Of a DNA stretch of 64,000 bases, positions 7,469 to 16,855 are shown in pieces. How positions within the stretch are numbered: the first letter of the stretch is position 1; each line of letters opens with the position of its first letter. The translations under genes and the position numbers were made by a program. The notes under the pieces were generated by a model. The model searched no databases and had not been told where the DNA came from. It saw only the letters and a list, made by a program, of their open reading frames with translations. Origin of the DNA: Phenylobacterium sp. (GTDB lineage: Bacteria > Pseudomonadota > Alphaproteobacteria > Caulobacterales > Caulobacteraceae); NCBI RefSeq assembly GCF_025934275.1, contig NZ_JAICYI010000009.1, positions 1 to 64,000 of the forward strand, read 5' to 3'.

Positions 7469-8217
7469 GCCCGGACCAGCCGGACCCGCGTCCCGCAGAG
7501 CACGACGTTCCCGTCGGCGTCCGTGCAGCCGCGCGCCTTGGCGCGGGCGCGCACCGCCTCCGGATCGCGCACCGCGACATCGAAGGTTCCCAGCCCCTCG
7601 CCGCGGCCATCGGCGGGCGCCGTGAAGCGGATCTCGCCGCCGTCGACGGCGATGCGCCAGCCGCCGTCTGCCTTCTCGCGCGGGCGGTCGAGCACGGTCG
7701 CCCATTTCTGCGAGACGGCGTCCGGATCGTCGGTCTGGATCTCGCAGCCGCGGATCTCCGCGGCCACGTCGGTCTTCACGTGCTCGCGCCAGTGCGGCCC
7801 GCCCCACTCCCACCGCGCCTGCGGCTCCATGGCGTCGATGGAGACGATCGCGCCCGGCACGTCCTTCGGATGCAGGTGGGTGAACGAGGCGCCGTTGCGG
7901 TCGGCCTGGTCGGCGACCCGGACGCCCTGCGCCGCGATCCGCGCGCGCGCCCTGGCGAGATCGTCGGTCTGGAAGATCGCCATATAGCCGCCGTCGCCGC
8001 CGCGCTTGTCCAGCAGCCGCCCCGCCGTGGTGCCGGCCTCCTTCGGCGAGACCACCTCCAGGAAGGTGTCGCCGATCGGCCAGACCTGGTTCCGCAAGCC
8101 ATACTTGCCGACGCCGGGATCGGCATACGCCTCGCCAAGCCCCAGCACCGCGACGATGTCCGCCCGGATCGCATCGAGATCGCTGCCGACGAGGGCGATC
8201 TGCCGAAGCCGCATCAT
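7465..8217 (-). CDS. VOC-family protein, two-module
   Basis: A 250-residue protein with an N-terminal glyoxalase-like module (LRQIALVGSDLDAIRADI, IFQTDDLARARARI) and a second, weaker module (~130-250) ending in a short strand. It resembles Glyoxalase_3/dioxygenase-like VOC proteins of Caulobacterales with no assigned substrate. The start is one of two adjacent ATG codons at 8217/8214. Its stop shares the CTAG at 7465-7468 with the reductase gene on the other strand. It is divergent from the enoyl-CoA hydratase gene, with 85 nt between starts. Confidence 0.85.
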   Translation of the reverse strand: MMRLRQIALVGSDLDAIRADIVAVLGLGEAYADPGVGKYGLRNQVWPIGDTFLEVVSPKEAGTTAGRLLDKRGGDGGYMAIFQTDDLARARARIAAQGVRVADQADRNGASFTHLHPKDVPGAIVSIDAMEPQARWEWGGPHWREHVKTDVAAEIRGCEIQTDDPDAVSQKWATVLDRPREKADGGWRIAVDGGEIRFTAPADGRGEGLGTFDVAVRDPEAVRARAKARGCTDADGNVVLCGTRVRLVRA

Positions 8218-8302
8218 GTCCGCTTCCCCTGCATGAGCCCTTCTACGGGCCGAGCTTGCGGCCTATCACTCTAGAGGAGGAACGCCGCAAGGAAACCAAG
8301 CC

Positions 8303-9124
8303 ATGGGCAAGATCGACACCGGGACCAACGACCTGCTCGCCGACCTCGACGGCGGCGTGCTCACGCTCACCCTCAACCGCCCCGAGGCGCGCAACGCCAT
8401 GAGCGGCCCGATGAACGACGCGCTGGCCGCCCAGCTCGCCTGGGCCGAGCTCGCGCCCGAGGTGAGGGTCGTCGTCCTGACCGGCGCCGGCAAGGGGTTC
8501 TGCGCCGGCGGCGACGTGAAGGGCATGGACAGCCGCAACACCGGCTCCGGCCAGCCGGTCTCCATCGACCAGGCGATCCACAACCAGCGGGTCAACCAGC
8601 GCGCCACGGCGGGCAAGCTGTTCAGCATGCCGAAGCCGACAATCGCCGCGCTGCCGGGCGCGGCGGCCGGCGCGGGGCTTTCGCTGGCGCTCGCCTGCGA
8701 CCTGCGGATCATGGCTTCGAACGCCATCATGACCACCGCCTTCGCCCGGGTCGGCTTCTCCGGCGACTACGGCGGGACCTACTTCCTGACGCAGCTGGTC
8801 GGGTCGGCGAAGGCGCGCGAGCTCTACTTCCTCTCCGAACGGGTCAGCGCCGAGGAGGCGCTGCGGCTCGGGCTCGCCAACTGGGTCGTGGAGCCCGACG
8901 AGCTGCAGCCCAAGACGCGCGAGATCGCCGGCCGCCTCGCGGCCGGACCGACCGTCGCCTACCGCTACATGAAGGAGAACCTCAACCGCGCCATGGCCGG
9001 CGAAGTCGACGATTGCCTGGACCTGGAGGCCACGCACCACGTCCATTGCGGCCAGACCGCCGACCATCGGGAGGCCGCGCGCGCGTTCGTCGAGAAACGC
9101 GAGCCGGTGTTCGCCGGCCGCTAG
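8303..9124 (+). CDS. Enoyl-CoA hydratase/isomerase family protein
   Basis: A 273-residue crotonase-fold enzyme. The oxyanion-hole segments are visible: NRPEARNAMS early, AGGDVKGM at about residues 71-78, and LPGAAAGAGLSLALACDLRI at about 116-135. The usual second catalytic Glu position, after GGTYFL, is not obviously Glu, so the exact reaction (hydration, isomerisation or other) is open. These enzymes act on CoA thioesters in the cytoplasm. The ATG at 8303 follows a GAGG some 20 nt upstream. The next genes, an amidohydrolase and a CoA-transferase, suggest a CoA-dependent degradation route. Confidence 0.92.
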   Translation: MGKIDTGTNDLLADLDGGVLTLTLNRPEARNAMSGPMNDALAAQLAWAELAPEVRVVVLTGAGKGFCAGGDVKGMDSRNTGSGQPVSIDQAIHNQRVNQRATAGKLFSMPKPTIAALPGAAAGAGLSLALACDLRIMASNAIMTTAFARVGFSGDYGGTYFLTQLVGSAKARELYFLSERVSAEEALRLGLANWVVEPDELQPKTREIAGRLAAGPTVAYRYMKENLNRAMAGEVDDCLDLEATHHVHCGQTADHREAARAFVEKREPVFAGR

Positions 9125-9236
9125 GCGCCTGATGAGCGGCATCGCCTTCGTCGGCTGCGACGGCGCGCCGGCGCGCCCGCGCGCGGCGCCCGCCAGCCGT
9201 CCGAGGGCCGCGCGCCAGGAGGGCGGCCCGCGACGC

Positions 9237-10190
9237 GTGATCGACGTCCACGCCCACTGCGCCTTCCCGCAGGCCATGGCGCTGATGGGCCTCCGCTATC
9301 CGTCCCACGCGCATCCGGGACTGCCGCAGGTGCTCAAGGTGGAGGAGGACCAGATCCCCGCCCGGGTGGCGGCGATGGACGCCCAAGGGATCGACATGCA
9401 GGTGCTGTCGATCAACCCGTTCTGGTATCGGGCCGAGCCGGACCTCGCGCGCGAGGTCGTGCAGATGCAGAACGAGGCGCTCGCCGAGGTCGTCGGGCGC
9501 CGCCCCGACCGCTTCGCCGCGCTCGCGAGCGTGGCCCTGCAGCACCCTGAACTTGCCGCCGAGCAGCTGGAGCACGCGGTCCGCAAGCTCGGCCTGAGCG
9601 GCGCGATGATCGGCGGCAGCGTCGAGGGCCAGGAGCTCGCCGATCCGGCGTTCGACCCGTTCTGGGCCAAGGCCGAGGCGCTGGGCGTCCTGGTCTTCAT
9701 CCATCCGCAGGGGACGCCTGAGCTCGCCAAGCGGCTCTCCGGCAGCGGCGGGCTGGGGAATGTGATCGGCAATCCGCTGGAGACCACGATCGCGCTCTCG
9801 CACCTGATCTTCGAGGGGACGCTCGACCGCTTCCCGGGCCTGAAGATCCTCGCGGCGCATGGCGGCGGCTACCTGCCCGCCTACGCGGCGCGCTCCGACG
9901 CCGGGATCCGCACGTTCCCCGGCACCTACACGACGCCGCTCAGGAAGCCGCCCACGGCCTATCTGAAGAACCTCTACTACGACACCATCGTCTTCACGCC
10001 GGAGGCGCTGCGCCACCTCGCCGCCGAGGTGGGCGCCGACCGGCTGATGCTGGGCACCGACTTCCCCTACCCCTGGACCGACCGGGCCGTGGCGCACATC
10101 CGCGAGACGGCGGGCCTGACCGAAGCCGAGCGCGCCTCGATGCTGGGCGATCTCGCCGCGCGCCTGTTGGCGATCGAGGTCGACGGCTAG
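9237..10190 (+). CDS. Amidohydrolase (ACMSD-type metal-dependent hydrolase/decarboxylase)
   Basis: A TIM-barrel amidohydrolase of the aminocarboxymuconate-semialdehyde decarboxylase group. Metal-site motifs are DVHAH at the start, the HP of FIHPQGT, the AAHGGGYLPAY segment and the terminal GTDFPYPW with its catalytic Asp. The GTG at 9237, with AGGAGGG at 9217-9223, yields 317 residues starting at VIDVHAH, as expected for the family. An in-frame ATG at 9132 would add 35 residues of Arg/Ala/Pro-rich sequence. Likely co-transcribed with the hydratase gene. The substrate is not evident. It ends in a CTAG shared with the convergent CoA-transferase gene. Confidence 0.9.
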   Translation: MIDVHAHCAFPQAMALMGLRYPSHAHPGLPQVLKVEEDQIPARVAAMDAQGIDMQVLSINPFWYRAEPDLAREVVQMQNEALAEVVGRRPDRFAALASVALQHPELAAEQLEHAVRKLGLSGAMIGGSVEGQELADPAFDPFWAKAEALGVLVFIHPQGTPELAKRLSGSGGLGNVIGNPLETTIALSHLIFEGTLDRFPGLKILAAHGGGYLPAYAARSDAGIRTFPGTYTTPLRKPPTAYLKNLYYDTIVFTPEALRHLAAEVGADRLMLGTDFPYPWTDRAVAHIRETAGLTEAERASMLGDLAARLLAIEVDG

Positions 10191-12385
10191 ACCTCCATGG
10201 GACCGACGACCTCGCCGGTGTGCTCGCCCAGCACCGGCGCGGGCCGCCGGAGCGCCGGACGGCGAGCGTCATAGGTCCAGGGCGAATTGGCCATCAGGTG
10301 CCGGCCGACGTAGCGGCGCTCCATGTGGTCCCAGAACCCGCCGGCCAGGAGCTGCGGATCGCGCGCCAGGTTGGAGGCGCGCTGCACCGGCGCGGCGGGC
10401 ACGCCCTCTCCCTGCAGAAGGGCCGCGGCTTGCTGCGGGGTCTTGAGCACGGCCCAGGCCGCAATCTCCGCCTCGATGTCCTCGGCGAGGGCGGCGCGGC
10501 GAGGCGCAAGCGCGAGCAGCGGGTCCGCCAGCCAGTCGTCGCGCCCGAGCGCCCGGCAGAGGCCGTCCCAGGCATGCTCGCCGTCGACGGCCAGGGCCAC
10601 CCACTCATCCTCGCCGTCGCAGCTTGCGACATAGACCGGCGACATGCGGCCGCGACGGTTTCCGGTGCGCGGGACCGGGGCGCCGGAGAGCTGCTCGGCG
10701 ATGATCGCGTCGGCGCCGAATTGGAACAGGCAGGCGGTCTGCGCCAGGTCGATCTCCGCGCCGCCCAGCCGGCTGCGCGCGTGCAGGGCCGCGAGGATCG
10801 AGCCGGCGGCGTAGAGCCCGGCCAGGGGATCGCCATAGGCCACGTGCTGCAGGCAGGGCGCCCAGTCCGCCTCGCCGTTCATGTATGGCAGGCCCGACGC
10901 CTGCTCGACGGTCGAGCCGTAGGCCCGCAGGCCCGACAGCGGGCCGCCATTGCCGAACGCCGGCATCGAGACGCTGATCAGGCCCGGCTTCAACCGCCGC
11001 TGCTCGGCCTGTCCCAGCCCCAGCTTCTCCATCACGCCGGCCGCGAAGTTCTCCAGCGTCACGTCGGCGCGGGCGACGAGCGCCTTGGCGGCCGCGAGCC
11101 CGTCGGGCCTGGTCAGGTCCAGCGCGATCCCGCGCTTGTTGACGTTCACGCAGAAGAAGTTGTGGCGCAGCTCGGTGAGCGGCGGATCGCCGCCCTCGTC
11201 CGGCTCCCATCCGCGCCACCAGTCGGGATGCGTCTCGGACTCGACCTTGATCACGTCGGCGCCGAGATCGGCGAGGGTGCGGCCGCAGATCGGCCCCGCC
11301 CAGCCCATCCCGAAGTCGATGACCTTCAGCCCGCTGAGCGGGCCGGCCGGACCTCCCCGGGGCGTGGGCTGCGCGACGCCGTCGAAGCGCATCCGGAACG
11401 GCAGCGAAGGCCCCTCGACGCCGCTGTCGTCGAAGCGCGCGAAGGTGTGCCGCGCGCGCCAGTGCGCCATCTGCGGCAGCTCGCCGGGACGCGGCATCGG
11501 CGTGGTGGGCACCCGCGCCTTGTCGCCAAGCGCCACCCATTCCGCGGTGGTCCGGGTCAGGAAGTCCGGCGCGATCAGCGCGTCGACCTCGTCGGCCAGC
11601 AGCAGCCGGTCGACCGTGGTGGCGAAGCGCGGATCCTCGGCGAGCTCGGGCCGCCCGAGCATCCCGACCGTGAGCGCCCGCCACTGCGCGGGGATCAGCG
11701 CCGTGACGCCCACCCAGCCGTCGGCGGTGCGATAGCTGGTGCAGGGATAGGTGGGCGCGAAACGGTTGACGCCCCAGCGGTGCGAGGTGACGCCCTCGAC
11801 GTGGGCGCTCATCGCCCCGGTCTCGGTGAAGCACATCGCCGCCTCGAAGACGTTGACGTCGATGCGCGAGGGCCGCTGGGCCCTCGGCAGCAGCAGGGCC
11901 GCCGCCGTCGCATTGAACGCGGTGAGGCCTGCGGTGAGCTGCGGGCCGTGGCCCTGAGCCAGGACGGGCGGGCCCTCCTGCGGCCCGAAGGCGTAGGCGA
12001 GGCCGACCAGGGCCGAGATGATCTCATCCGTCGCCCGCCAGCTCGCATAGGGCCCGTCGGACGCGAACCAGGTGAGCGCGAGCCGCACCGCAGGCTCCGG
12101 AAGGCTGCGCGCCACCGGCTCGGCCGCGGCGATGCCGGTCCAATCCTGTCCGGCGATGATCAGATCGACTGCCCCGTCCGGCGCGTCGGATCGCCGCTTG
12201 CCGGCGTCGAGCCAGCGGCCGTAGGCCTCGCCGGCGGAGCCGGCATAGCCCAGGCGCACATCGCCGGCCTGGGGGATGAGCGTGGTCACCTCCGCCCCGA
12301 GCTGGGCGAACAAGCGACCGCAGTAGCGGACCGCGACCTCGCCCGAGGCTTCCAGGATCCGCAAACCTTCCAGCGGCCGCTCCAT
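10187..12385 (-). CDS. CaiB/BaiF (family III) CoA-transferase, tandem two-domain
   Basis: A 732-residue protein with two family-III CoA-transferase domains, ~1-340 and ~348-732. The second begins GLKVIDFGMGWAGP and carries the family's catalytic Asp at position 519 (VAYGDPLAGLYAAG), which forms the aspartyl-CoA anhydride. The first domain keeps the fold (LEGLRILEASGEVAVRYCGRL) but has Gln149 in the aligned place (HGPQLTAGLTAF). Single-domain family members are ~400 residues and work as interlocked dimers, so the fusion may form that pair within one chain. It lies 12 nt downstream of the tandem TetR gene in the same operon. CoA donor and acceptor are unknown. Confidence 0.92.
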   Translation of the reverse strand: MERPLEGLRILEASGEVAVRYCGRLFAQLGAEVTTLIPQAGDVRLGYAGSAGEAYGRWLDAGKRRSDAPDGAVDLIIAGQDWTGIAAAEPVARSLPEPAVRLALTWFASDGPYASWRATDEIISALVGLAYAFGPQEGPPVLAQGHGPQLTAGLTAFNATAAALLLPRAQRPSRIDVNVFEAAMCFTETGAMSAHVEGVTSHRWGVNRFAPTYPCTSYRTADGWVGVTALIPAQWRALTVGMLGRPELAEDPRFATTVDRLLLADEVDALIAPDFLTRTTAEWVALGDKARVPTTPMPRPGELPQMAHWRARHTFARFDDSGVEGPSLPFRMRFDGVAQPTPRGGPAGPLSGLKVIDFGMGWAGPICGRTLADLGADVIKVESETHPDWWRGWEPDEGGDPPLTELRHNFFCVNVNKRGIALDLTRPDGLAAAKALVARADVTLENFAAGVMEKLGLGQAEQRRLKPGLISVSMPAFGNGGPLSGLRAYGSTVEQASGLPYMNGEADWAPCLQHVAYGDPLAGLYAAGSILAALHARSRLGGAEIDLAQTACLFQFGADAIIAEQLSGAPVPRTGNRRGRMSPVYVASCDGEDEWVALAVDGEHAWDGLCRALGRDDWLADPLLALAPRRAALAEDIEAEIAAWAVLKTPQQAAALLQGEGVPAAPVQRASNLARDPQLLAGGFWDHMERRYVGRHLMANSPWTYDARRPALRRPAPVLGEHTGEVVGPMEV

Positions 12386-12397
12386 GGCCTGCTCTCC

Positions 12398-13654
12398 TCA
12401 GTCGGCGGGCGACAGCAAGCCCTGGAAGAACGGACGCACGTAATGGTCGGCGGCCGCCTCCGGCGTCAGGCCCGGCGCGAAATAATGCAGTTCGGCGGCC
12501 GCATTGATCATCGCGGTGATCATCTGGGCGGCGACGTTGACGTCGATCGGGCGGATCGAGCCGTCGCCGATGCCGTCGGAGATGATCGCGGCGAAGCGGT
12601 GCGAGATGCGATCGAACTTCGCCATCAGCTCCGGCTGCAGCGCCTCCGGCGCCGTCGTCATGGCCGAAGCGCGCAGGAGCGGCGCGGCCCCGCGGAGCTG
12701 GTACTCGACGAGCGCGGAGGACAGCGACACCAGCACCTCCAGGGCCGAGCCGCCCGCCGCCTCGGCCGCCCGGATCGCCCGCCACATGATGTCGAAGGCC
12801 CGCTGGAAGCAGGCCATGACCAGCTCGTCCTTGGTCTCGTTGTGATGGTAGAACGCGCCCTTCGAGACCTTCAGCCGGGCGGAGATCCGCTCGACGGAGG
12901 CGCCGTGGTAGCCCTCGGCGTTGATCAGCTCGGTGGCGGCCCGCAAGAACAGCTCGGAGGACGCCTGCGCGGACGGGTCGTCGGCGTGGGTGAGATCGAG
13001 CGGCCGGCGCTGCGGCCAGGGCTGGCCGGGGGCCGCCAAGCCCTCGGTGATGATCGCCGTCATGCGTGCGGCGGCGCGGCCGTAGTCCGCGAACTCGAAA
13101 TCCTTCAGCCAGGCCACCGCCCAGAAGATCTCCGACAGCAGGAGGTGCGTGCGGGCGTTCCGGTGCAGCCTAGGCAGCGATGCGCGATCGGCGTCGTCCA
13201 GCAGCTCGCGCGCGTGGCGGAACAAGGCTTCATAGGTCCCGTTCACCGCCGCCGAATTGAGCGCGCGCATGTCGTTGAAGACCGCGATCCGCTCGGCCTC
13301 GCCCGCCTCGCAGGCCTGCTTGAACGCGAAGAAGGCGCCCACGAAGGCGGCGATCCGCTCGCGCGCCCTGGGCTGCGCCAGGCCCGCCGCGATCAGCGCC
13401 TCGAAGCGCGCGATCGCCTGCAGGAAGCAGGCGGCGGCCAGCTCCTCCTTGTTGCGGAAATAGTAGATGACGGCCGTCGGGACGAGATCGAGCTTGGCGG
13501 CCACTTCGCCGAGCGTCATGCCGCGCAGCCCCTTGCGGTTCAGCTCCTCCACGGCCGAGGCCAGGATCGCCTTGCGCCGAGCCTCGTAGCGGCGCGTGGG
13601 CGTCCGCGCAGCCGCCGGCAGGGTGGCGGCCTCGCCATCGGCTGCTGCGATCAT
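12398..13654 (-). CDS. Tandem-fused TetR/AcrR regulator (two TetR units)
   Basis: A 418-residue protein with two complete TetR units. The first helix-turn-helix is at ~25-70 (LGEVAAKLDLVPTAVIYYF) and the second at ~225-270 (VERISARLKVSKGAFYHH). Each is followed by its own ~140-residue helical ligand domain. Normal TetR proteins have one unit of ~200 residues and dimerise. The ATG at 13654 has GGGGAGG 6 nt upstream, better than an in-frame ATG at 13696. It is first in an operon with the CoA-transferase and probably controls the surrounding CoA-catabolic genes. The ligand is unknown. Confidence 0.92.
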   Translation of the reverse strand: MIAAADGEAATLPAAARTPTRRYEARRKAILASAVEELNRKGLRGMTLGEVAAKLDLVPTAVIYYFRNKEELAAACFLQAIARFEALIAAGLAQPRARERIAAFVGAFFAFKQACEAGEAERIAVFNDMRALNSAAVNGTYEALFRHARELLDDADRASLPRLHRNARTHLLLSEIFWAVAWLKDFEFADYGRAAARMTAIITEGLAAPGQPWPQRRPLDLTHADDPSAQASSELFLRAATELINAEGYHGASVERISARLKVSKGAFYHHNETKDELVMACFQRAFDIMWRAIRAAEAAGGSALEVLVSLSSALVEYQLRGAAPLLRASAMTTAPEALQPELMAKFDRISHRFAAIISDGIGDGSIRPIDVNVAAQMITAMINAAAELHYFAPGLTPEAAADHYVRPFFQGLLSPAD

Positions 13655-13818
13655 GGAGCCTCCCCACTTCAAGCCGCCGGCTGCGGCCGCCGCCACGCCC
13701 CGCGTCCACTCTAGAGCGAGGTCCTGCCCTCACGGAAGCCCCAAGCGATCCCTTGAGTCCGCGCGCTGGCCCGCGCCGCCTCGATTTGAAATGACGGTCT
13801 GGACTCCGAGGGCCGCCG

Positions 13819-14586
13819 CTACGCCGCCTCGACCGCGCGCACGTTCGCGATCCCGGCCGCGTTCAGGACGCCGATCAACTCGACGACCGTGGCCTCCACC
13901 TCGGCGGCGTCGCGGCCCCGGAGCACCAGGTTGGAGCCGTAGCCGTCCTGGCCGTAGAACGGGTAGCTGCCAAGCGACATGGCGGGGTGCGCCTTGGCCA
14001 CGGCCTCCAGGGGCGCGGCGATGACGCCCTCGCCGGATCCCTCGACGCGCACCGTGCGGGAGATGGTGACTGCGCCCGGCCGCATGCGTGGGCCCACGTC
14101 CTCGAGCATGCCGCGCATCACCATCGGCACGCCCGCCAGCACGAACACGTTGCCGATGGTGAAGCCGGGCGGCCCCTGGATCGGGTTCTTCACCAGGCTT
14201 CCGCCCACCGGCACCCGCGCCATCCGCCGCCTGGCCGGCGTAAGCTCGCCGCCCCAGCGGGCCTGCATCATGGCCAGAATCTCCGGGTGCTCCGCGAGCT
14301 CGACCTCGAAGGCGGCGGCGACCGCCTCGGCGGTGATGTCATCGTGGGTGGGCCCGATGCCGCCGGTGGTGACCACATAGTCGTAGCGGGTGCGAAGGGC
14401 GTTCAGCGCCGCCACGATCTCCGCGTGGATATCGGGGACCACCCGCGCCTCGGCGAGGTCGACGCCGAACGTCCCGAGATAACGGGCGATGTCGCGCAGA
14501 TTGGTGTCCTGGGTGCGGCCGGAGAGGATCTCGTCGCCGATGATCAGCACTGCGGCCGTGACCCGCTCAGCTGCGCCGCTCGCCAT
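13819..14586 (-). CDS. CinA-type molybdopterin-binding domain protein
   Basis: A 255-residue protein with the MoaB/Mog-like fold of the CinA N-terminal half: IIGDEILSGRTQDTN at the start and TTGGIGPTHDDIT at ~75-87, the motif shared with MPT-binding proteins. The CinA C-terminal nicotinamide-nucleotide deamidase domain is absent, as in many alphaproteobacterial paralogues. Members of this stand-alone family are annotated as competence/damage-inducible protein A, and some hydrolyse nucleotides such as FAD or ADP-ribose. The start at ATG 14586 is chosen because the domain begins just after it; the frame is open further upstream but without homology. Confidence 0.88.
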   Translation of the reverse strand: MASGAAERVTAAVLIIGDEILSGRTQDTNLRDIARYLGTFGVDLAEARVVPDIHAEIVAALNALRTRYDYVVTTGGIGPTHDDITAEAVAAAFEVELAEHPEILAMMQARWGGELTPARRRMARVPVGGSLVKNPIQGPPGFTIGNVFVLAGVPMVMRGMLEDVGPRMRPGAVTISRTVRVEGSGEGVIAAPLEAVAKAHPAMSLGSYPFYGQDGYGSNLVLRGRDAAEVEATVVELIGVLNAAGIANVRAVEAA

Positions 14587-14753
14587 CCCGCACCGCCTCG
14601 TCTGCGCCTGCCCGATCCTCCCCGACCGAGTAACGCCGCACGCCGATGCTCTGCAACCGCCACGCGGCCGATGGCGCCGCGGCTGCAAGATGATGAAGAC
14701 AAGCGCGGCCCCGCCCGGCATGCTCACGCCGAGGATCGTTCGTGGGGGAATGC

Positions 14754-16805
14754 ATGCGCAGGTCGAGCTGGCTCGGGGTGGCCCTGGCGATGTCGCTGGC
14801 GGCCGGGGGCGTCAAGGCGGCGAGCGCGCCAGCGGCAGGGACGACGGGCATCGACCCGGGCAACATCGACCACAACGTGCGGCCGGGCGACGACTTCTGG
14901 GGCTATGTGAACGGCGGCTGGGCGCGGGGCCAGGCGATCCCGCCCGATCGCTCCTACTGGGGCGACGCCGCGCGGCTGAGGGAGCAGAGCGCCGCGCGCG
15001 TGCGGGGCATCCTCGAGGGCGCCAAGGCCGCCACCCCTGAGGCGCGCAAGATGGGCGCGTTCTACGCCGCCTACATGGACGAGGCCGCCATAGAGGCGAA
15101 GGGGATCGCGCCGCTGCGCCCGGACCTGGCGCGCATCGCGGCGCTGAGAACCCCGGCCGACATCGCGCGGTTCATGGCGGACTTCGAACGGCGGCAGCCG
15201 CTGACCGCAGCGATCGGCGCCCAGTCGGTGTTCCCGATCTCACCGGGCGTCGGCGCCGACCTGAAGGACCCGACCCGGAACACCTTCGGCCTCAGCCAGG
15301 GGGGGCTCGGCCTGCCGGACCGTGACTACTACCTCTCCACCGACCCCAAAATGGCGGCCGCGCGCGAGGCCTACCGAGTCTACCTGGCCCGCCTGTTCAC
15401 CCTGACCGGCTTCGGCCAGCCGCAGGCGCGCGCCGACCGGGTGATGGCGTTCGAGGCCGACCTCGCCAAGGGCCACTGGGCCCGGGCCGACCTGCGGGAT
15501 TTCGACAAGACGTACAACCCGATGACCGAGGCGCGGCTCGCGGCCAGCGCGCCCGGCTTCGACTGGTCCGGCTACCTCCTGAAGTTGGGCGTGCCGGGAA
15601 TCAATCCGATCATCGTCGGTCAGCCGACGGCCATGACCGCCTTCGCCAAGCTGGCCGCGGCCACTCCCGTCCAGACCTGGCGGGACTATCTCGTCGCCCA
15701 CGTCGCGAACGCCGAGGCGCCCTATCTGACGAAGGCGTTCGTCGATGCGGACTTCGAGTTCCACGGCAAGGCGCTGTCCGGCGTGCCCGAGCTGCGCGCG
15801 CGCTGGAAGCGGGCGGTCGACCTGATGAACCTCTGCATGGGAGACGCGATCGGCCGGGAGTATGTCCGCCGCTATTTCCCGCCGCAGGCCAAGGCCCAGA
15901 TCGAGGCCATGATCGGCGAGATCAAGACGGCGTTCGCCCACCGGATCGACCGGCTCACCTGGATGGCGCCGGAGACCAAGCTGCGGGCCATGGCCAAGCT
16001 CGCCGCCTTGAAGGTGGAGGTGGGCTATCCGGACAAGTGGCGCAGCTACGCCGGACTGCAGATCCTGCCGGGGGACCTGTACGGCGACGTGAGCCGGTCG
16101 GGCGCCTTCGAGCAGGCCTACCAGTTCGGCAAGCTGAAGCACCCGGTGGACCGCTCGGCGTGGGGCTTCACGACCGAGCCGCAGACCGTCAACGCCTTCA
16201 ACTACGGCAACCTCCTGAAGCTGGCCTTCCCGGCCGGCTATCTGGCGCCGCCATACTTCGATCCCGCGGCCGACCCCGCCGTGAACTATGGCGGCATCGG
16301 CTCGACCATCGGCCATGAGATCAGCCACAGTTTCGACGACCAGGGGGCCAAGCTCGATGAGCGCGGGCGGCTGATCACCTGGTGGACGCCCGCCGACGCC
16401 GCGGCGTTCAAAGCCTCCACCACCGCCCTCGCCGACCAGTTCAGCGCCTACGAGCCGCTGGCCGGCGTGCACGAGAATGGCCGCCTGACGCTGGGCGAGA
16501 ACACCGGCGATCTCGGGGGGCTGGTGGCGGCGCTCGACGCCTACCACGCTTCGCTCAAGGGCCGGACCGCCCCGGTGATCGACGGACTGACCGGGGACCA
16601 GAGGTTCTTCATCGCCTACGCCCAGGCGCACCGCTGGATCTATCGCGAGAACTTCCTGCGCCAGGTGCTCGCCACCGACCCGCACGGCGCCGATCCCTAC
16701 CGCGCCGACACCGTGCGCAACGTCGACGCCTGGTACGCGGCGTTCGACGTGAAGCCTGGAGACAAGCTCTACCTGGCGCCCGATCAGCGCGTGCGGATCT
16801 GGTGA
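14754..16805 (+). CDS. M13 family zinc metallopeptidase (PepO/neprilysin-like)
   Basis: A 683-residue exported peptidase. A Sec signal peptide (RRSSWLGVALAMSLAAGG, then GVKAAS) suggests periplasmic location. The zinc motif HEISH is at 521-525, and the third ligand Glu582 lies in ENTGDLGG. The M13_N domain covers ~35-430 (NVRPGDDFWGYVNGGW), and the catalytic domain follows, ending in the characteristic CxxW replacement region with VRIW at the very end. The family degrades peptides of modest size. The ATG at 14754 with a GGGGGA upstream is preferred to a GTG at 14742. Confidence 0.95.
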   Translation: MRRSSWLGVALAMSLAAGGVKAASAPAAGTTGIDPGNIDHNVRPGDDFWGYVNGGWARGQAIPPDRSYWGDAARLREQSAARVRGILEGAKAATPEARKMGAFYAAYMDEAAIEAKGIAPLRPDLARIAALRTPADIARFMADFERRQPLTAAIGAQSVFPISPGVGADLKDPTRNTFGLSQGGLGLPDRDYYLSTDPKMAAAREAYRVYLARLFTLTGFGQPQARADRVMAFEADLAKGHWARADLRDFDKTYNPMTEARLAASAPGFDWSGYLLKLGVPGINPIIVGQPTAMTAFAKLAAATPVQTWRDYLVAHVANAEAPYLTKAFVDADFEFHGKALSGVPELRARWKRAVDLMNLCMGDAIGREYVRRYFPPQAKAQIEAMIGEIKTAFAHRIDRLTWMAPETKLRAMAKLAALKVEVGYPDKWRSYAGLQILPGDLYGDVSRSGAFEQAYQFGKLKHPVDRSAWGFTTEPQTVNAFNYGNLLKLAFPAGYLAPPYFDPAADPAVNYGGIGSTIGHEISHSFDDQGAKLDERGRLITWWTPADAAAFKASTTALADQFSAYEPLAGVHENGRLTLGENTGDLGGLVAALDAYHASLKGRTAPVIDGLTGDQRFFIAYAQAHRWIYRENFLRQVLATDPHGADPYRADTVRNVDAWYAAFDVKPGDKLYLAPDQRVRIW

Positions 16806-16855
16806 GCCGCTCGCCGCGACGTTGCGGAGCGCCTCGGTGAGCCGCTAATCGGCGC

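Noticed and set aside
10220-13714. 1164-residue open frame on the plus strand, antisense to the CoA-transferase and TetR genes
   Set aside because: Repetitive Arg/Ala/Gly composition typical of high-GC antisense frames, with no motif; the minus-strand genes have full families.
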